A DNA stretch of 64,000 bases from Candidatus Poseidoniaceae archaeon (GCA_949373095.1 CASIBY010000018.1:1-64000); one strand, 5' to 3'; shown: positions 34,061 to 43,172, counted from the first letter of the stretch. The notes: a model not told the origin generated them from the letters alone. Translations and numbers: made by a program.

Positions 34061-34450
34061 TCAATAGACGAGTTGGACATCTGCTGCAGTAGCCAGAGCG
34101 ATAACGCCAGGTGGGCCACTCCATTCGATTCGGTCGTCGGAGACGAACAAAGCACCGTCTCCTTCACTATGACCAAGAACAGCCTTTACAGAAGCAAAGG
34201 AACAGTAAAGGGTTGCTCCTGAACAAATGGCTTCCATGAAGTTCGTAACCATAGGAACGTCTGCTCCCATTTCCGCATTGAGTTCTTCAATGTAAGCGGG
34301 GTCAAGAAGTCGGGTACCTGCAGCAGCAAAGAACACGCTTACTTGATGGCCATCTTGGATGGCTTGTGCAGCACATGCAAGCCCCACGATGGATTTTATC
34401 ATGTCGTTTTTGGGCTCGGATACAAAGTTTACAAACACTTTCTTGCTCAT
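34061..34450 (-). CDS. DsrE/DsrF-like family protein
   Basis: 130 residues from ATG 34450 (MSKKVFVNFVSEPKND). The listed start at 34564 would overlap the FAS1 gene. The pattern KVFVNFVSEPKNDMIKSIVGLACAAQAIQDGHQVSVFFAAAGTRLL, then a Cys in the AICSGATLYCSFASVKAVLG stretch, is that of DsrE-type proteins, small sulfur-relay or peroxiredoxin-like alpha/beta proteins. It is 81 bp downstream of the FAS1 gene stop on the same strand. Confidence 0.65.
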   Translation of the reverse strand: MSKKVFVNFVSEPKNDMIKSIVGLACAAQAIQDGHQVSVFFAAAGTRLLDPAYIEELNAEMGADVPMVTNFMEAICSGATLYCSFASVKAVLGHSEGDGALFVSDDRIEWSGPPGVIALATAADVQLVY

Positions 34451-34530
34451 GGTGTTGTCAGCAAGATGCGGAATATCAATGTATCCAATTCCGAATATGA
34501 TGGGTGCATTACCCTCAACGGGTTCAATGC

Positions 34531-37500
34531 TCAACCGTAGAGTTTCCATTCGGTTCCGGTCCACCAGTAGGTGTTTCCGTCATCCATGGATCTCCAAGTA
34601 TATCCGCCTTCATCGGTCCATTGTCGTACCACTGTAGGTTCAGCCACGACGGGTTGTGCCGCCACTGGATGTGGGATGACTTCGACCGTCTGAATCGGTT
34701 GAACCGATTGTACAGGCTGAGCCACGTAGGCTTGGGTCGCAACTTGCTGGGCAGGTTGGGCTTGTTGGGCATACTGAGCACTGTAATCAACGGTTGCAGC
34801 CGGCTGCTGAACCTGTTGGGTGGCGTAGGATGTGGCTGCGATAGGTTGGGAATTGTTGATGATACCAAGTTCGGAGAGGTCCTTTTGCGTCTCTTCGTCT
34901 GAGCCACGAGACCTCAAGAAGAGAACTGCTCCAAGTGCGCCAACGAGGCCGACAGCGATAAGCGAGATAATGGTAGTCAAACTGCTGTCATCGTCTTCTG
35001 AAGCAACGGTGTCACCAGAGGTATCTTCCACAACATCTTCGGGGGGCATGAGAACAGCGTCAATCACATGGATGATTCCGTTTGAGGTCATCACATCAGC
35101 AAGAGTGATGTTAGCACCGTTGATTCCTGTCGTTAGCGAAAGAGTCGTATTGTCTCCGTTCACCATTTGCAGCATCATGCCTTCAGTAATGTTCGATGCT
35201 TGAACCGAGCCTGCATGGACGTGATAGAGGAGGATGTCAGTGAGAGCTGCTTTCCCTTCAGGAGTGTCAAGTGTGGTGAGGTCAATGCCTGCATCTGCAA
35301 AGGCTTGGTCAGTTGGCGCAAAGAGCGTAAACGGTCCGTCACCTTGGAGGGTTTCAAGCAACTCTGCTTGAATGACTGCTGCGACCAGAGAGTTGTGGAT
35401 ACCTGTGCACTGTGCAGTTCGTGGTAGGTCGTTTGGTGTGTCTGATGGAGACAACACCTTGTCGATAACATGGATGACTCCGTTGCTTGTGTTCACGTCT
35501 GCAAGCGTTACGTTTGCTCCGTTCACCATAACACCAGTTCCTACGGTGAAGGCAAGAGGTTGTCCGTTGACAGCGTTGGCCGTCATGCATTCAGTGACTG
35601 CCGAAGCAGGAACTGCACTGGGAACGACGTGGTAAAGCAGGATATTCGCAAGAGCTGTCTTGCCTTCAGGAGTATCAAGCGATGCGAGGTCAATACCTGC
35701 ATCAGCAAAGGCTTGGTCGGTTGGCGCAAAGAGCGTGAACGGTCCGTCACCCTGAAGTGTCTCAAGCAACTCTGCTTGGATGACTGCGGCCACGAGAGAG
35801 TTGTGGATACCTGTGCACTGTGCGGTACGTGGTAGGTCGTTTGGCGTGGAAGTTGGCGTGAGAACCTTGTCGATAACATGGATAATTCCGTTGCTTGTGT
35901 TCACGTCTGCAAGCGTTACGTTTGCACCGTTCACCATAACGCCTGTTCCTACTGTGAAGGCGAGAGGTTGTCCGTTGACAGCGTTGGCCGTCATGCACTC
36001 AGTGACTGCCGAAGCAGGAACTGCGCTGGGGACGACGTGGTAAAGCAGGATGTCAGTAAGGGCTGTCTTTCCTTCAGGAGTATCAAGCGATGCGAGGTCA
36101 ATGCCTGCATCTGCAAATGCTTGGTCGGTCGGTGCAAAGAGCGTAAACGGTCCGTCGCCCTGGAGTGTTCCAAGCAACTCTGCTTGGATGACTGCAGCCA
36201 CGAGAGAGTTGTGGATACCTGTGCATTGTGCAGTACGTGGAATATCGTTTGGTGTTGATGTTGGCGTGAGAACCTTGTCGATGACGTGGATCACTCCGTT
36301 ACTTGTAGCAACGTCAGCCGTGACGACGGTCGCTCCGTTAACCATGACGCTGTCGCCGACGGTAAAGGAAAGTGGGTTTCCGTTAACGGTCGGAGCGGAC
36401 ATACAGTCAGTGACGTTTGCTGCAGGGACTTCTCCACTCAGCACGTGGTAAAGGAGAATATCCGAGAGGACTGCTTTTCCTTCCTCTGTATCAAGGTCAG
36501 CAAGGACGATACCTGCGTCAATGAAGGCTTGATCTGTTGGGGCAAAGACCGTGAACGGTCCATCGCTTTGGAGGGTAGGCAGAAGGCCAGCTTGGATGAC
36601 GCTCGCAACAAGCGAGTCGTGAATGCCTGTGCATTGTGCAGTGCGGGGGATATCTCGTGGAGTCTCGGTTGGAGACAGAACTTTGTCGATGACGTGAATC
36701 ACGCCGTTACTGGTGTTGACATCTGCAAGGGTGACGGTAGCGTCGTTCACCATGACGCTATCCCCGACGGTGAAGGAAATCGGGTTACCATTGACCGTTG
36801 GAGCCGAGAGACACTCTGTTACAGCAGAGGAGGGGACTTCTCCAGAGACGACGTGGTAGAGCAGGATGTTCGCAAGGGCTGTCTTTCCTTCAGGTGTATC
36901 AAGCGATGCAAGGTCAATGCCTGCATCAGCAAATGCTTGGTCTGTTGGCGCAAAGAGGGTAAACGGACCTGTTCCTTGGAGCGTTTCAAGCAAATCTGCC
37001 TGAACGACTGCTGCAACCAAGGAATCATGGATTCCAGTGCATTGAGCGGTTCGGGCGATGTCATTAGGAGCGTCAGACGGCGTGAGGACCTTGTCGATGA
37101 CATGGATGACGCCGTTGCTGGTGTTCACGTCGGCAAGCGTTACATTTGCTCCGTTAACCATGACTCCCCCGTTGACTGTGAACGACAGAGGTTGGCCATT
37201 CACAGCGGTTGCTGACATGCACTCTGTCACTGCTGAGGACGGAACTTCTCCAGAGACGACGTGGTAGAGAAGAATATCGGACAACGCAGCTTTTCCAGCA
37301 GGTGTGTCAAGAGATGCGAGGTCGATACCAGCGTCAGCGAAGGCTTGGTCTGTTGGAGCAAACACGGTGAATGGTCCTGGTCCTTGGAGCGTTTCAAGCA
37401 GTTCTGCCTGAATCACACCAGCAACGAGCGAGTCGTGAATACCGGTGCACTGCGCTGTACGGGGGATATTGTTTGGAGTATCGGAAGGTGTGAGAACCTT

Positions 37501-38364
37501 ATCGATGACGTGAATCAAACCGTTGCTTGTCACGACGTCGGTCATGGTCACATTGGCGTCGTTAACCATCACTCCGTTTCCAACGGTGAAGGAAAGCGGT
37601 TGGCCGTTTGCTGCGTCAGCAGACATGCAATCCGTGACTGCAGATGCTGGAACTTGAGAGGGCACAACGTGATAGAGAAGGATGTCGGAGAGGGTTTCCT
37701 TTCCAGTTGGGTTGTCCAGCAAAGCCAGATCTATGCCTGCATCAGCAAAGGCCTGGTCCGTTGGCGCGAACAATGTGAAGGGCCCGGTTCCTTGAAGGGT
37801 TGCCAGCAGGTCAGCCTGGATGACTGCTGCAACGAGCGAATCGTGAATACCTGTTGTTTGGGCAGTTGCTGGAATGTCAACTGGTGGGATGAGCACGGTG
37901 TCGATGATGTGAATGACACCGTTAGAGGCCTGAACGTCTGGGGTTTCCACAGTTGCAGTACCGACGGTGACGGTAGTTGCACTGACGCCGAACTTGACGT
38001 TGTCTCCGTTCACCATTGGGATGAGCATGCCGTCTGTCAAATCGCTGGAATTAACAGTGCCCGAGTAGACGTGGTGAAGAAGAATGTCGGAGAGGGTTGC
38101 GTTTTCTTCTGGCGTGTCAAAGTCGGCCAGGTCAATGCCTGCATCTGCGAAGGCTTGGTCGGTTGGGGCGAAGACAGTGAATGGCCCTGTCCCTTGTAGC
38201 GTAGCCACCAAACCAGCATGGGTCAGAGCCGCAACAAGAGAATCATGAACGCCGGTTGCTGCCGCATTTGCCGGAATATCTTGCGACGAATCTGCACTAA
38301 CGTTCAATGGTAGGCTAGAAGCAACCAACAGTGTGAGCATCATGTAAACGGCAATTTTCTTCAT
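34531..38364 (-). CDS. Secreted adhesin with eight FAS1 (fasciclin) domains and C-terminal membrane anchor
   Basis: 1,277 residues from ATG 38364. Signal peptide MKKIAVYMMLTLLVASSLPLNVSADS. Eight FAS1 domains of ~136 residues each begin with I/L-P-R-T-A-Q-C-T-G-I-H-x-SLVA and contain GPFTxFAPTDQAFADAGIDL and SNGVIHVIDKVLTP. A membrane helix (LTTIISLIAVGLVGALGAVLFL) is followed by a Gln/Ala/Pro/Val-rich tail and a Trp-rich end (WTDEGGYTWRSMDDGNTYWWTGTEW). FAS1 proteins mediate adhesion between cells or to surfaces. Domains 3-8 carry one Cys before the G-I-H and another at xxxCMxA, a likely disulfide. The HxlR regulator is divergently transcribed. Confidence 0.9.
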   Translation of the reverse strand: MKKIAVYMMLTLLVASSLPLNVSADSSQDIPANAAATGVHDSLVAALTHAGLVATLQGTGPFTVFAPTDQAFADAGIDLADFDTPEENATLSDILLHHVYSGTVNSSDLTDGMLIPMVNGDNVKFGVSATTVTVGTATVETPDVQASNGVIHIIDTVLIPPVDIPATAQTTGIHDSLVAAVIQADLLATLQGTGPFTLFAPTDQAFADAGIDLALLDNPTGKETLSDILLYHVVPSQVPASAVTDCMSADAANGQPLSFTVGNGVMVNDANVTMTDVVTSNGLIHVIDKVLTPSDTPNNIPRTAQCTGIHDSLVAGVIQAELLETLQGPGPFTVFAPTDQAFADAGIDLASLDTPAGKAALSDILLYHVVSGEVPSSAVTECMSATAVNGQPLSFTVNGGVMVNGANVTLADVNTSNGVIHVIDKVLTPSDAPNDIARTAQCTGIHDSLVAAVVQADLLETLQGTGPFTLFAPTDQAFADAGIDLASLDTPEGKTALANILLYHVVSGEVPSSAVTECLSAPTVNGNPISFTVGDSVMVNDATVTLADVNTSNGVIHVIDKVLSPTETPRDIPRTAQCTGIHDSLVASVIQAGLLPTLQSDGPFTVFAPTDQAFIDAGIVLADLDTEEGKAVLSDILLYHVLSGEVPAANVTDCMSAPTVNGNPLSFTVGDSVMVNGATVVTADVATSNGVIHVIDKVLTPTSTPNDIPRTAQCTGIHNSLVAAVIQAELLGTLQGDGPFTLFAPTDQAFADAGIDLASLDTPEGKTALTDILLYHVVPSAVPASAVTECMTANAVNGQPLAFTVGTGVMVNGANVTLADVNTSNGIIHVIDKVLTPTSTPNDLPRTAQCTGIHNSLVAAVIQAELLETLQGDGPFTLFAPTDQAFADAGIDLASLDTPEGKTALANILLYHVVPSAVPASAVTECMTANAVNGQPLAFTVGTGVMVNGANVTLADVNTSNGVIHVIDKVLSPSDTPNDLPRTAQCTGIHNSLVAAVIQAELLETLQGDGPFTLFAPTDQAFADAGIDLTTLDTPEGKAALTDILLYHVHAGSVQASNITEGMMLQMVNGDNTTLSLTTGINGANITLADVMTSNGIIHVIDAVLMPPEDVVEDTSGDTVASEDDDSSLTTIISLIAVGLVGALGAVLFLRSRGSDEETQKDLSELGIINNSQPIAATSYATQQVQQPAATVDYSAQYAQQAQPAQQVATQAYVAQPVQSVQPIQTVEVIPHPVAAQPVVAEPTVVRQWTDEGGYTWRSMDDGNTYWWTGTEWKLYG
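35045..38280 (-). repeat. Tandem FAS1 array, eight units with 408-bp period
   Basis: The eight FAS1 coding units repeat every ~408 bp. Shadow ORFs recur at this spacing too (35175, 35583, 35991). Units 6-8 are nearly identical at the DNA level, whereas units 1 and 2 are more diverged, so the array appears to have expanded at the membrane-proximal end. Confidence 0.85.
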
Positions 38365-38383
38365 AGACTATCATCTAAGATTT

Positions 38384-38396
38384 GAATATATAATGG
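38384..38396 (-). promoter_or_regulatory. TATA-like element of the FAS1 gene
   Basis: On the minus strand the sequence cattatatattca is centred about 26 nt upstream of ATG 38364. This spacing indicates a leaderless transcript. The remaining 38397-38760 region between the divergent genes contains no convincing gene; the 68-aa track ORF at 38563-38769 has no coding character. Confidence 0.5.
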
Positions 38397-38760
38397 GCTG
38401 TTTTTTCCGAGGAAACTTACAATTGCTATTTCAACCAAGAGCGTTTTCGGGAAAAAAGCCCACTGCGAGACAGTTATACTGTTAAAAAGACAGCCATTTT
38501 GTTATCTCTCGGCCAAAATGAACGCAACATTAACAGAGCAATTGGAGGCTGTAGAGTTGAAGTTACCAAAATAGACAATAAATTTGACCAGATGAATGAG
38601 CAAAAGAAAAAACGGGAATGTTTGAGATTACTATGTTAATGAACAACGAATACAAACACAGAGTTGCAACCTTGTCTCCGGTTCTCATGGGCTGAGAGTT
38701 AGGGATACTGTACACAGGAATGATATACTGAGAAGAGGACATTGGATACAGGTGTGAATT

Positions 38761-39093
38761 ATGGAACAAGAATGCGACCCTGTCTTTGCCCGTGTTGACA
38801 AGTTACTGGCTCTGCTGAACAAATCAAAATCTCTTCACATTCTCCTTATCCTCAGTCTGAAAAATCGTCCGCTGAGATTTTCTGAAATTAAGAACCAAGT
38901 GAGTTCGTCTTCAACTACGGTTACACGCCGGCTAACAGAACTTGAATCAAATGGTTTAGTACAACGGAAAGCCATTCCCACGATGCCTCAAACGGTTACA
39001 TACAACCTCACTGAAGACGCTGAATTACTCGCCCCGTCGATTCAATCCATGTACGATTGGATCGTTGAACGCGACATGAACTTCGTAATCTAA
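38761..39093 (+). CDS. HxlR-family winged-helix transcriptional regulator
   Basis: 110 residues, the normal size. LLALLNKSKSLHILLILSLKNRPLRFSEIKNQVSSSSTTVTRRLTELESNGLVQRKAIPTMPQTVTYNLTEDAELL has the HxlR helix-turn-helix and wing. The usual N-terminal Cys is present (ECDPVF), a possible redox sensor. It is divergent from the FAS1 adhesin across ~400 bp, so control of that gene or itself is plausible. aggtg lies just before the ATG. Confidence 0.85.
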   Translation: MEQECDPVFARVDKLLALLNKSKSLHILLILSLKNRPLRFSEIKNQVSSSSTTVTRRLTELESNGLVQRKAIPTMPQTVTYNLTEDAELLAPSIQSMYDWIVERDMNFVI

Positions 39094-39290
39094 GCGCTCA
39101 ACGAACTTGAAAATCGATGCAATTGAGGATAGAGCATATACAAAAATGGATGAAATCATTTTCTCTAAGAGAAATTGAGTTCGTGGGTACGCATGAATAT
39201 GGCCCACGTAAAGCCGCTATGAACACCAATTTTGAACACATGGGTGTTATGGAGCAACCCTAGTAGATTACGCTCGTCTAGAGCATAGAT
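39094..39290. other. Convergent intergenic region
   Basis: 197 bp between the 3' ends of the HxlR gene and the calcium-repeat gene. I see no ORF, tRNA or clear hairpin; the short minus-strand ORF 39025-39207 is a shadow. Confidence 0.4.
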
Positions 39291-40478
39291 TTACTGTTTC
39301 GTAATTTCATCATGTAATGTTGAAACAGTCTGTGCGGTCTCAACTATTTTTTGGTCTCTGAAATTTTGTATCTGTTTGTCTGCTTTTTCTTGAATTTTAG
39401 CCTTTCTTTCACTCAATCTTTTCAGAATAAATCCGATAATTCCGAGGGCACCACCAATGATACCGACTACAGCAGAGTAATATTGTAAATTTGAAAACGA
39501 ATCTTCCTCAGAATCGGTTTGGAGGTTGATTGAACAACCATCAAGATCAACAGATGCATTAGTCTCAGTGTTTGAGCATTGGTCTTTGGAGTCGAGCACG
39601 CCATCGCCATCAGAATCCAAAGTTTCATCCAATGAACAACCATCTGACCCTACGTTTGTTGTCGGGCTGTCTGGACAATTGTCCGGATTTAGTCCAGAAC
39701 GGTTGTCTCCATAACCATCTCCATCACGGTCTGACCATTGCGTTGAATCATTAGGAAAAACGTCGGTTTCATCGCCATATCCGTCTCCATCGCTATCCTT
39801 TGTTTCACTTGCGTCATTGGGAAAATCATCAGAGTTGTCGCCTATTCCATCACCATCAGAATCAGACCATTCTGTTTCGTCATTTGGGAATTCATCGGAT
39901 TCATCATCATATCCATCCCCATCTGAATCCGTAGGCTCAGTAGTTGGAGAAATGACTTTCCATGTTGAATTCACATCTCTATTCTGTCTCGAATCATCTC
40001 CATATCCAGATAATTCAACTTCACTCTCTGTATTTGTCAACCAACCGAAGAAGAATTCTCCTTTCCACTTTCCTGGATCATTCTGCATGTCGCACTCGTC
40101 ATCGTTAGCAATATCGTTGTCTCTGCATTCAATAAGGAACCGGATGTTAGACGAATCATCTGGTATGTTTATTGTCAAATTCCACGCATTACTGAGCTCG
40201 AAAACATCCTCCCATTGAGGGCTATCATAACAATCAACCAATTCATCATCTGCGTATACACAGACTTCAAAATAAGGGTCTGGAGCACCATCACCTGAAT
40301 CCCATTCTCCACTTAAATTTCCATCCCAACTGACCAATGACAGAATAATATGCGCATCCTCTTCATCTCTGTGATCAGTTTCATCAGGATAACCATCGCC
40401 ATCTGTATCTTCAGCTGAAACGGTATGAGGTATCAACAGTATTGAAAACAGAATTGCAACTAAAATTTTAGTTCTCAT
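39291..40478 (-). CDS. Secreted calcium-binding (TSP3-repeat) protein with C-terminal membrane helix
   Basis: Start ATG 40478 rather than GTG 40484, supported by a TATA-like element 26 nt upstream. 395 residues. Signal peptide TKILVAILFSILLIPHTVSAED. A beta-rich domain follows (AHIILSLVSWDGNLSGEWDSGDGAPDPYFEVCVYADD), which resembles a C2-like or binding module. Then five to six Asp-rich calcium repeats (DSDGDGYDDESDEFPNDETEWSD). A membrane helix (YYSAVVGIIGGALGIIGFIL) and a short cytoplasmic coiled coil end it. It is probably a cell-surface protein rigidified by Ca2+. Confidence 0.8.
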   Translation of the reverse strand: MRTKILVAILFSILLIPHTVSAEDTDGDGYPDETDHRDEEDAHIILSLVSWDGNLSGEWDSGDGAPDPYFEVCVYADDELVDCYDSPQWEDVFELSNAWNLTINIPDDSSNIRFLIECRDNDIANDDECDMQNDPGKWKGEFFFGWLTNTESEVELSGYGDDSRQNRDVNSTWKVISPTTEPTDSDGDGYDDESDEFPNDETEWSDSDGDGIGDNSDDFPNDASETKDSDGDGYGDETDVFPNDSTQWSDRDGDGYGDNRSGLNPDNCPDSPTTNVGSDGCSLDETLDSDGDGVLDSKDQCSNTETNASVDLDGCSINLQTDSEEDSFSNLQYYSAVVGIIGGALGIIGFILKRLSERKAKIQEKADKQIQNFRDQKIVETAQTVSTLHDEITKQ

Positions 40479-40498
40479 AAACACTTCCAGTGTTCTGA

Positions 40499-40510
40499 AT
40501 TTTAAAAACT
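40499..40510 (-). promoter_or_regulatory. TATA-like element of the calcium-repeat gene
   Basis: The sequence aattttaaaaac, core tttaaaa, is centred 26 nt from ATG 40478 on the minus strand, consistent with leaderless transcription. Confidence 0.5.
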
Positions 40511-40550
40511 AATACGCTGCATGAATCAATACTTTTCATATAAACACATC

Positions 40551-40618
40551 GGGAGCCCTTGTGTATGTATGCGTATTGAAGGGTACCGACGTGTACGCAT
40601 ACATACACATGGGTCCCC
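40551..40618. repeat. Long inverted repeat between divergent genes
   Basis: Arms gtgtatgtatgcgta (40561-40575) and tacgcatacatacac (40594-40608) are perfect complements over 15 bp, with one more A-T pair outside. An imperfect outer extension (gggagccc against gggtcccc) gives a stem of up to ~24 pairs. The 18-nt loop contains the palindrome ggtacc. It lies between the divergent genes at 40478 and 40672, about 80 bp from the first and 54 bp from the second. It could be an operator for a dimeric regulator, a cruciform or an RNA hairpin. Confidence 0.85.
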
Positions 40619-40671
40619 TTTGAAATAGAAAATGACTCAACCCTTATTTCATAGCAGTTAGTAGTGATGCT

Positions 40672-40938
40672 ATGGTCGAAATTCAATGCCCTCATTGTGA
40701 TGAAGACATTGAATTAGAGGATGACGTTTTTGGATTATTTGATTGCCCACATTGTGATGAGGAATTCATCTGGGAAGATGATGAAGATGTTTCCAACGAG
40801 CACACAACCAATCCTTCGGTGATTAGCGGGGTAAAAATTGGAATCGGAATCGTCGGTATTGTCCTACTCTTATCGATGATATTCTTTGTCTGGTTTCTGC
40901 TTTATATTCGCGCATCGCTTGACGGAGGGTTTGGTTGA
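40672..40938 (+). CDS. Zinc-ribbon single-pass membrane protein
   Basis: 88 residues from ATG 40672. A double CPHC zinc knuckle (IQCPHCDEDIELEDDVFGLFDCPHCDEEF) is followed by an acidic spacer and one membrane helix (IGIGIVGIVLLLSMIFFVWFLLYI). The zinc ribbon is of the type found in many small archaeal membrane proteins with unknown roles. The ribbon would be cytoplasmic. It is divergent from the calcium-repeat gene. Confidence 0.7.
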   Translation: MVEIQCPHCDEDIELEDDVFGLFDCPHCDEEFIWEDDEDVSNEHTTNPSVISGVKIGIGIVGIVLLLSMIFFVWFLLYIRASLDGGFG

Positions 40939-41265
40939 AATGAAGAGTGCGTGGTTGAAACAAGTTTGAGAATCGAATATAGATAATTTGCAAGGGTCTA
41001 TTCGAATACCCATTGAAACAGATATTGAATTTCAAAGGACTCGCAGTGGGTCGGTGCTAACGCTAGGGACGAATAGGACGAGTTTTTTTTCTCGGTTGCC
41101 ATTGCGATCGCCTTGATGGTGCCGAGTCTCCCTATTATGGAAGTATTACACCCTAAATTAATCTCATTCATTTCATGACCATGAGGGTGTGTCTAAAATT
41201 TTTGAGTTGGTACAACCATTGAATCTATCAACCAGTAAATCAGCCGGAAGATACAGGGTGATTGC
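40939..41265. other. Intergenic region with possible terminator
   Basis: 327 bp without a coding frame I can support. At 41079-41095 there is cgagttttttttctcg, a T-run flanked by complementary CGAG/CTCG, which could terminate the zinc-ribbon transcript. Near the 3' end, aggg-tgattgc just before 41266 provides a GGGTGA-type ribosome site for the next gene. Confidence 0.35.
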
Positions 41266-41826
41266 ATGGCCGGTCAAACCAATGAGCCTTTACTGCTGCT
41301 CATTGACCTGCAAAAAGGGTTTGACCACCCAAAGTGGGGCGAACGAAACAATCCTGAGTTCGTCAACAATGCGAAAAAAATCATCAGCCATTGGCGAGAA
41401 AAGAACCTCCCCCTTGTTCATGTACGGCACGCTTCAACCGAACCAGGAAGCCCGCTTGCTCCTCATGAGGCAGGGCATGAGTTCTATGAATGGGCGATAC
41501 CATTGGATGATGAAACCGAAGTGGTCAAACAGGTCAATAGTTGCTTTATCGGAACAGGCCTTGAGGCTCTTCTCAAGAGCCGAGGAGTTGAGCAGTTGGT
41601 TGTTCTCGGACTGACAACGAACCATTGTGTCTCTACGACCGTTCGTATGGCTGGAAACTATGGGTTTGACGTGAAGTTGGTCGGTGATGCATGCGCAACC
41701 TTCCACCGAACATCCGCATCTGGAGTACACTATTCAGCCGACATCATTCATGAAACTGCACTCGCTAGCCTTCACGGCGAATTCTGCACCGTAACGGACA
41801 CAAATTCCATTATCAATGCTCAGTAA
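41266..41826 (+). CDS. Isochorismatase-like cysteine hydrolase
   Basis: 186 residues. LLLIDLQKGFDHPKWGERNNPE has the catalytic Asp. LGLTTNHCVSTTVRMAGNYGFDVKLVGDAC has the catalytic Cys with the preceding cis-peptide region. The family covers nicotinamidase, isochorismatase and N-carbamoyl hydrolases. The combination TTNHCVSTT is more like the general isochorismatase-like group than nicotinamidase. Substrate unknown. The gene is followed by pgk at ~80 bp. Confidence 0.85.
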   Translation: MAGQTNEPLLLLIDLQKGFDHPKWGERNNPEFVNNAKKIISHWREKNLPLVHVRHASTEPGSPLAPHEAGHEFYEWAIPLDDETEVVKQVNSCFIGTGLEALLKSRGVEQLVVLGLTTNHCVSTTVRMAGNYGFDVKLVGDACATFHRTSASGVHYSADIIHETALASLHGEFCTVTDTNSIINAQ

Positions 41827-41909
41827 GGCGTTTTGATACGTTGGTTGGCCGTAATTGCGGCCCTGATTCAACGGGAGGGATGAAAAGCCGGTGGGCCATG
41901 GGAAGGTCA

Positions 41910-43172
41910 ATGGCCAATGTCCTCACTTTGGACGATGTCAACGTAGACGGCAAGACCGTTTTGTTGCGAGTCGACATCAACAGCCCGCTTGATCCTGCGA
42001 CCAAGTCCTTTCTTGATGATACCCGAATTAAGGCCATTTTGCCAACCATTCAGCGATTGGTAAAGGCGAAAGTCATTATCCTCGCCCACCAATCCCGTCC
42101 GGGAAAAAATGACTTTACCAGTACACTGGGCCACGCTCGCGAGTTGGGTCGATTGCTTGGACGTCCAGTCAAATGGATTAATGAGATTCACGGCGACAAA
42201 GCCATGGCAGCAATTGAGTCAATGGAAAACGGACAACTCTTGATGCTCAATAACGTCCGAATGGATGAAGAAGAACAATCCGTGAAGAATGACCCCGTCG
42301 CATCTGCTGAAACTCAACTGGTGCAAAAATTAGCTAGCGTTGCTGACCTTTATGTGAACGACGCTTTCGCTTGTGCGCATCGCTCAACTCCGTCAATCGT
42401 TGGATTTTCAACCCTCATCCCTTGCGTTGCTGGGGAGTTGATGGCCGACGAGATCAAGAAGTTGGATATGGCCCTAGAAACACCTGTGCGACCTTGTTTA
42501 GCAGTCCTCGGAGGCGTCAAAGTTGACGATTCCATTCAGGTGGCCGATAACATGTTGCGGGGTGGAATTGCAGACGAATTATGGCCAACTGGTGGTGTTG
42601 CGAACTTATTACTTGACTTGGCTGGAATTGACATCGGAGAAATCAATCGGGATTTTCTCAAGAATGAACTGGGTGACACTTGGAAAACGACAGTCGCCAA
42701 AGCACGAACACTCATGGATGACTACGGGCCAAAAATTCACCTGCCTGTGGATGTGGCTGCGAACATTGAAGGAAACCGAGTAGACCTGAAGGTGAAAGAC
42801 CTCCCCATTGAAGCACCGCTCTTCGACCTTGGAATTGAATCAATTCTCTACCTTTCTGCTGCTATTAAGCGAGCAGGAACCATCGTACTTAACGGCCCTG
42901 CTGGAGTGTTTGAAATCACTGACTTTGCATTCGGAACAGTGGAGATGCTGAACGCTTGCGCTGAATCCACCGGATATGCTGTCATGGGCGGTGGCCACAC
43001 AGCGACCTTAGTTGCAAAGCGTGGTATCGCTCATAAAATGGGACACGTATCCACCGGAGGAGGGGCATGTTTGGATTATATCGCAGGCCGACCGCTTCCT
43101 GGAGTTGTGAGCTTGGAAAAGAGCGCTCTTGCCTTCTCCATGGACGTTACGACCACCGTTGATTCGGTGTGA
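41910..43172 (+). CDS. pgk: Phosphoglycerate kinase
   Basis: Start placed at ATG 41910 (MANVLTLDDVNVDGKTVLLRVDINSPLD), which matches archaeal Pgk N-termini and has ggaagg just upstream. In-frame ATGs at 41880 and 41898 are alternatives. Landmarks: RVDINSPLD, LAHQSRPG, DLYVNDAFACAHRSTPS, LGGVKVDDSI, LNGPAGVFE and the C-terminal MGGGHTATLVAKRG then STGGGACLDYIAG. It catalyses 1,3-bisphosphoglycerate to 3-phosphoglycerate with ATP formation, in glycolysis and gluconeogenesis. Length of 421 residues is normal. Confidence 0.93.
   Translation: MANVLTLDDVNVDGKTVLLRVDINSPLDPATKSFLDDTRIKAILPTIQRLVKAKVIILAHQSRPGKNDFTSTLGHARELGRLLGRPVKWINEIHGDKAMAAIESMENGQLLMLNNVRMDEEEQSVKNDPVASAETQLVQKLASVADLYVNDAFACAHRSTPSIVGFSTLIPCVAGELMADEIKKLDMALETPVRPCLAVLGGVKVDDSIQVADNMLRGGIADELWPTGGVANLLLDLAGIDIGEINRDFLKNELGDTWKTTVAKARTLMDDYGPKIHLPVDVAANIEGNRVDLKVKDLPIEAPLFDLGIESILYLSAAIKRAGTIVLNGPAGVFEITDFAFGTVEMLNACAESTGYAVMGGGHTATLVAKRGIAHKMGHVSTGGGACLDYIAGRPLPGVVSLEKSALAFSMDVTTTVDSV

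Noticed and set aside
36286-38199. Two long plus-strand ORFs of 309 and 312 aa
   Set aside because: They lie antisense to the FAS1 array and repeat with its 408-bp period; the composition (Cys, Asp, Val-rich) is a mirror of the repeat, not a gene.
38563-38769. 68-aa minus-strand ORF in the FAS1/HxlR intergenic region
   Set aside because: Low coding character, no ribosome site, overlaps the HxlR start.
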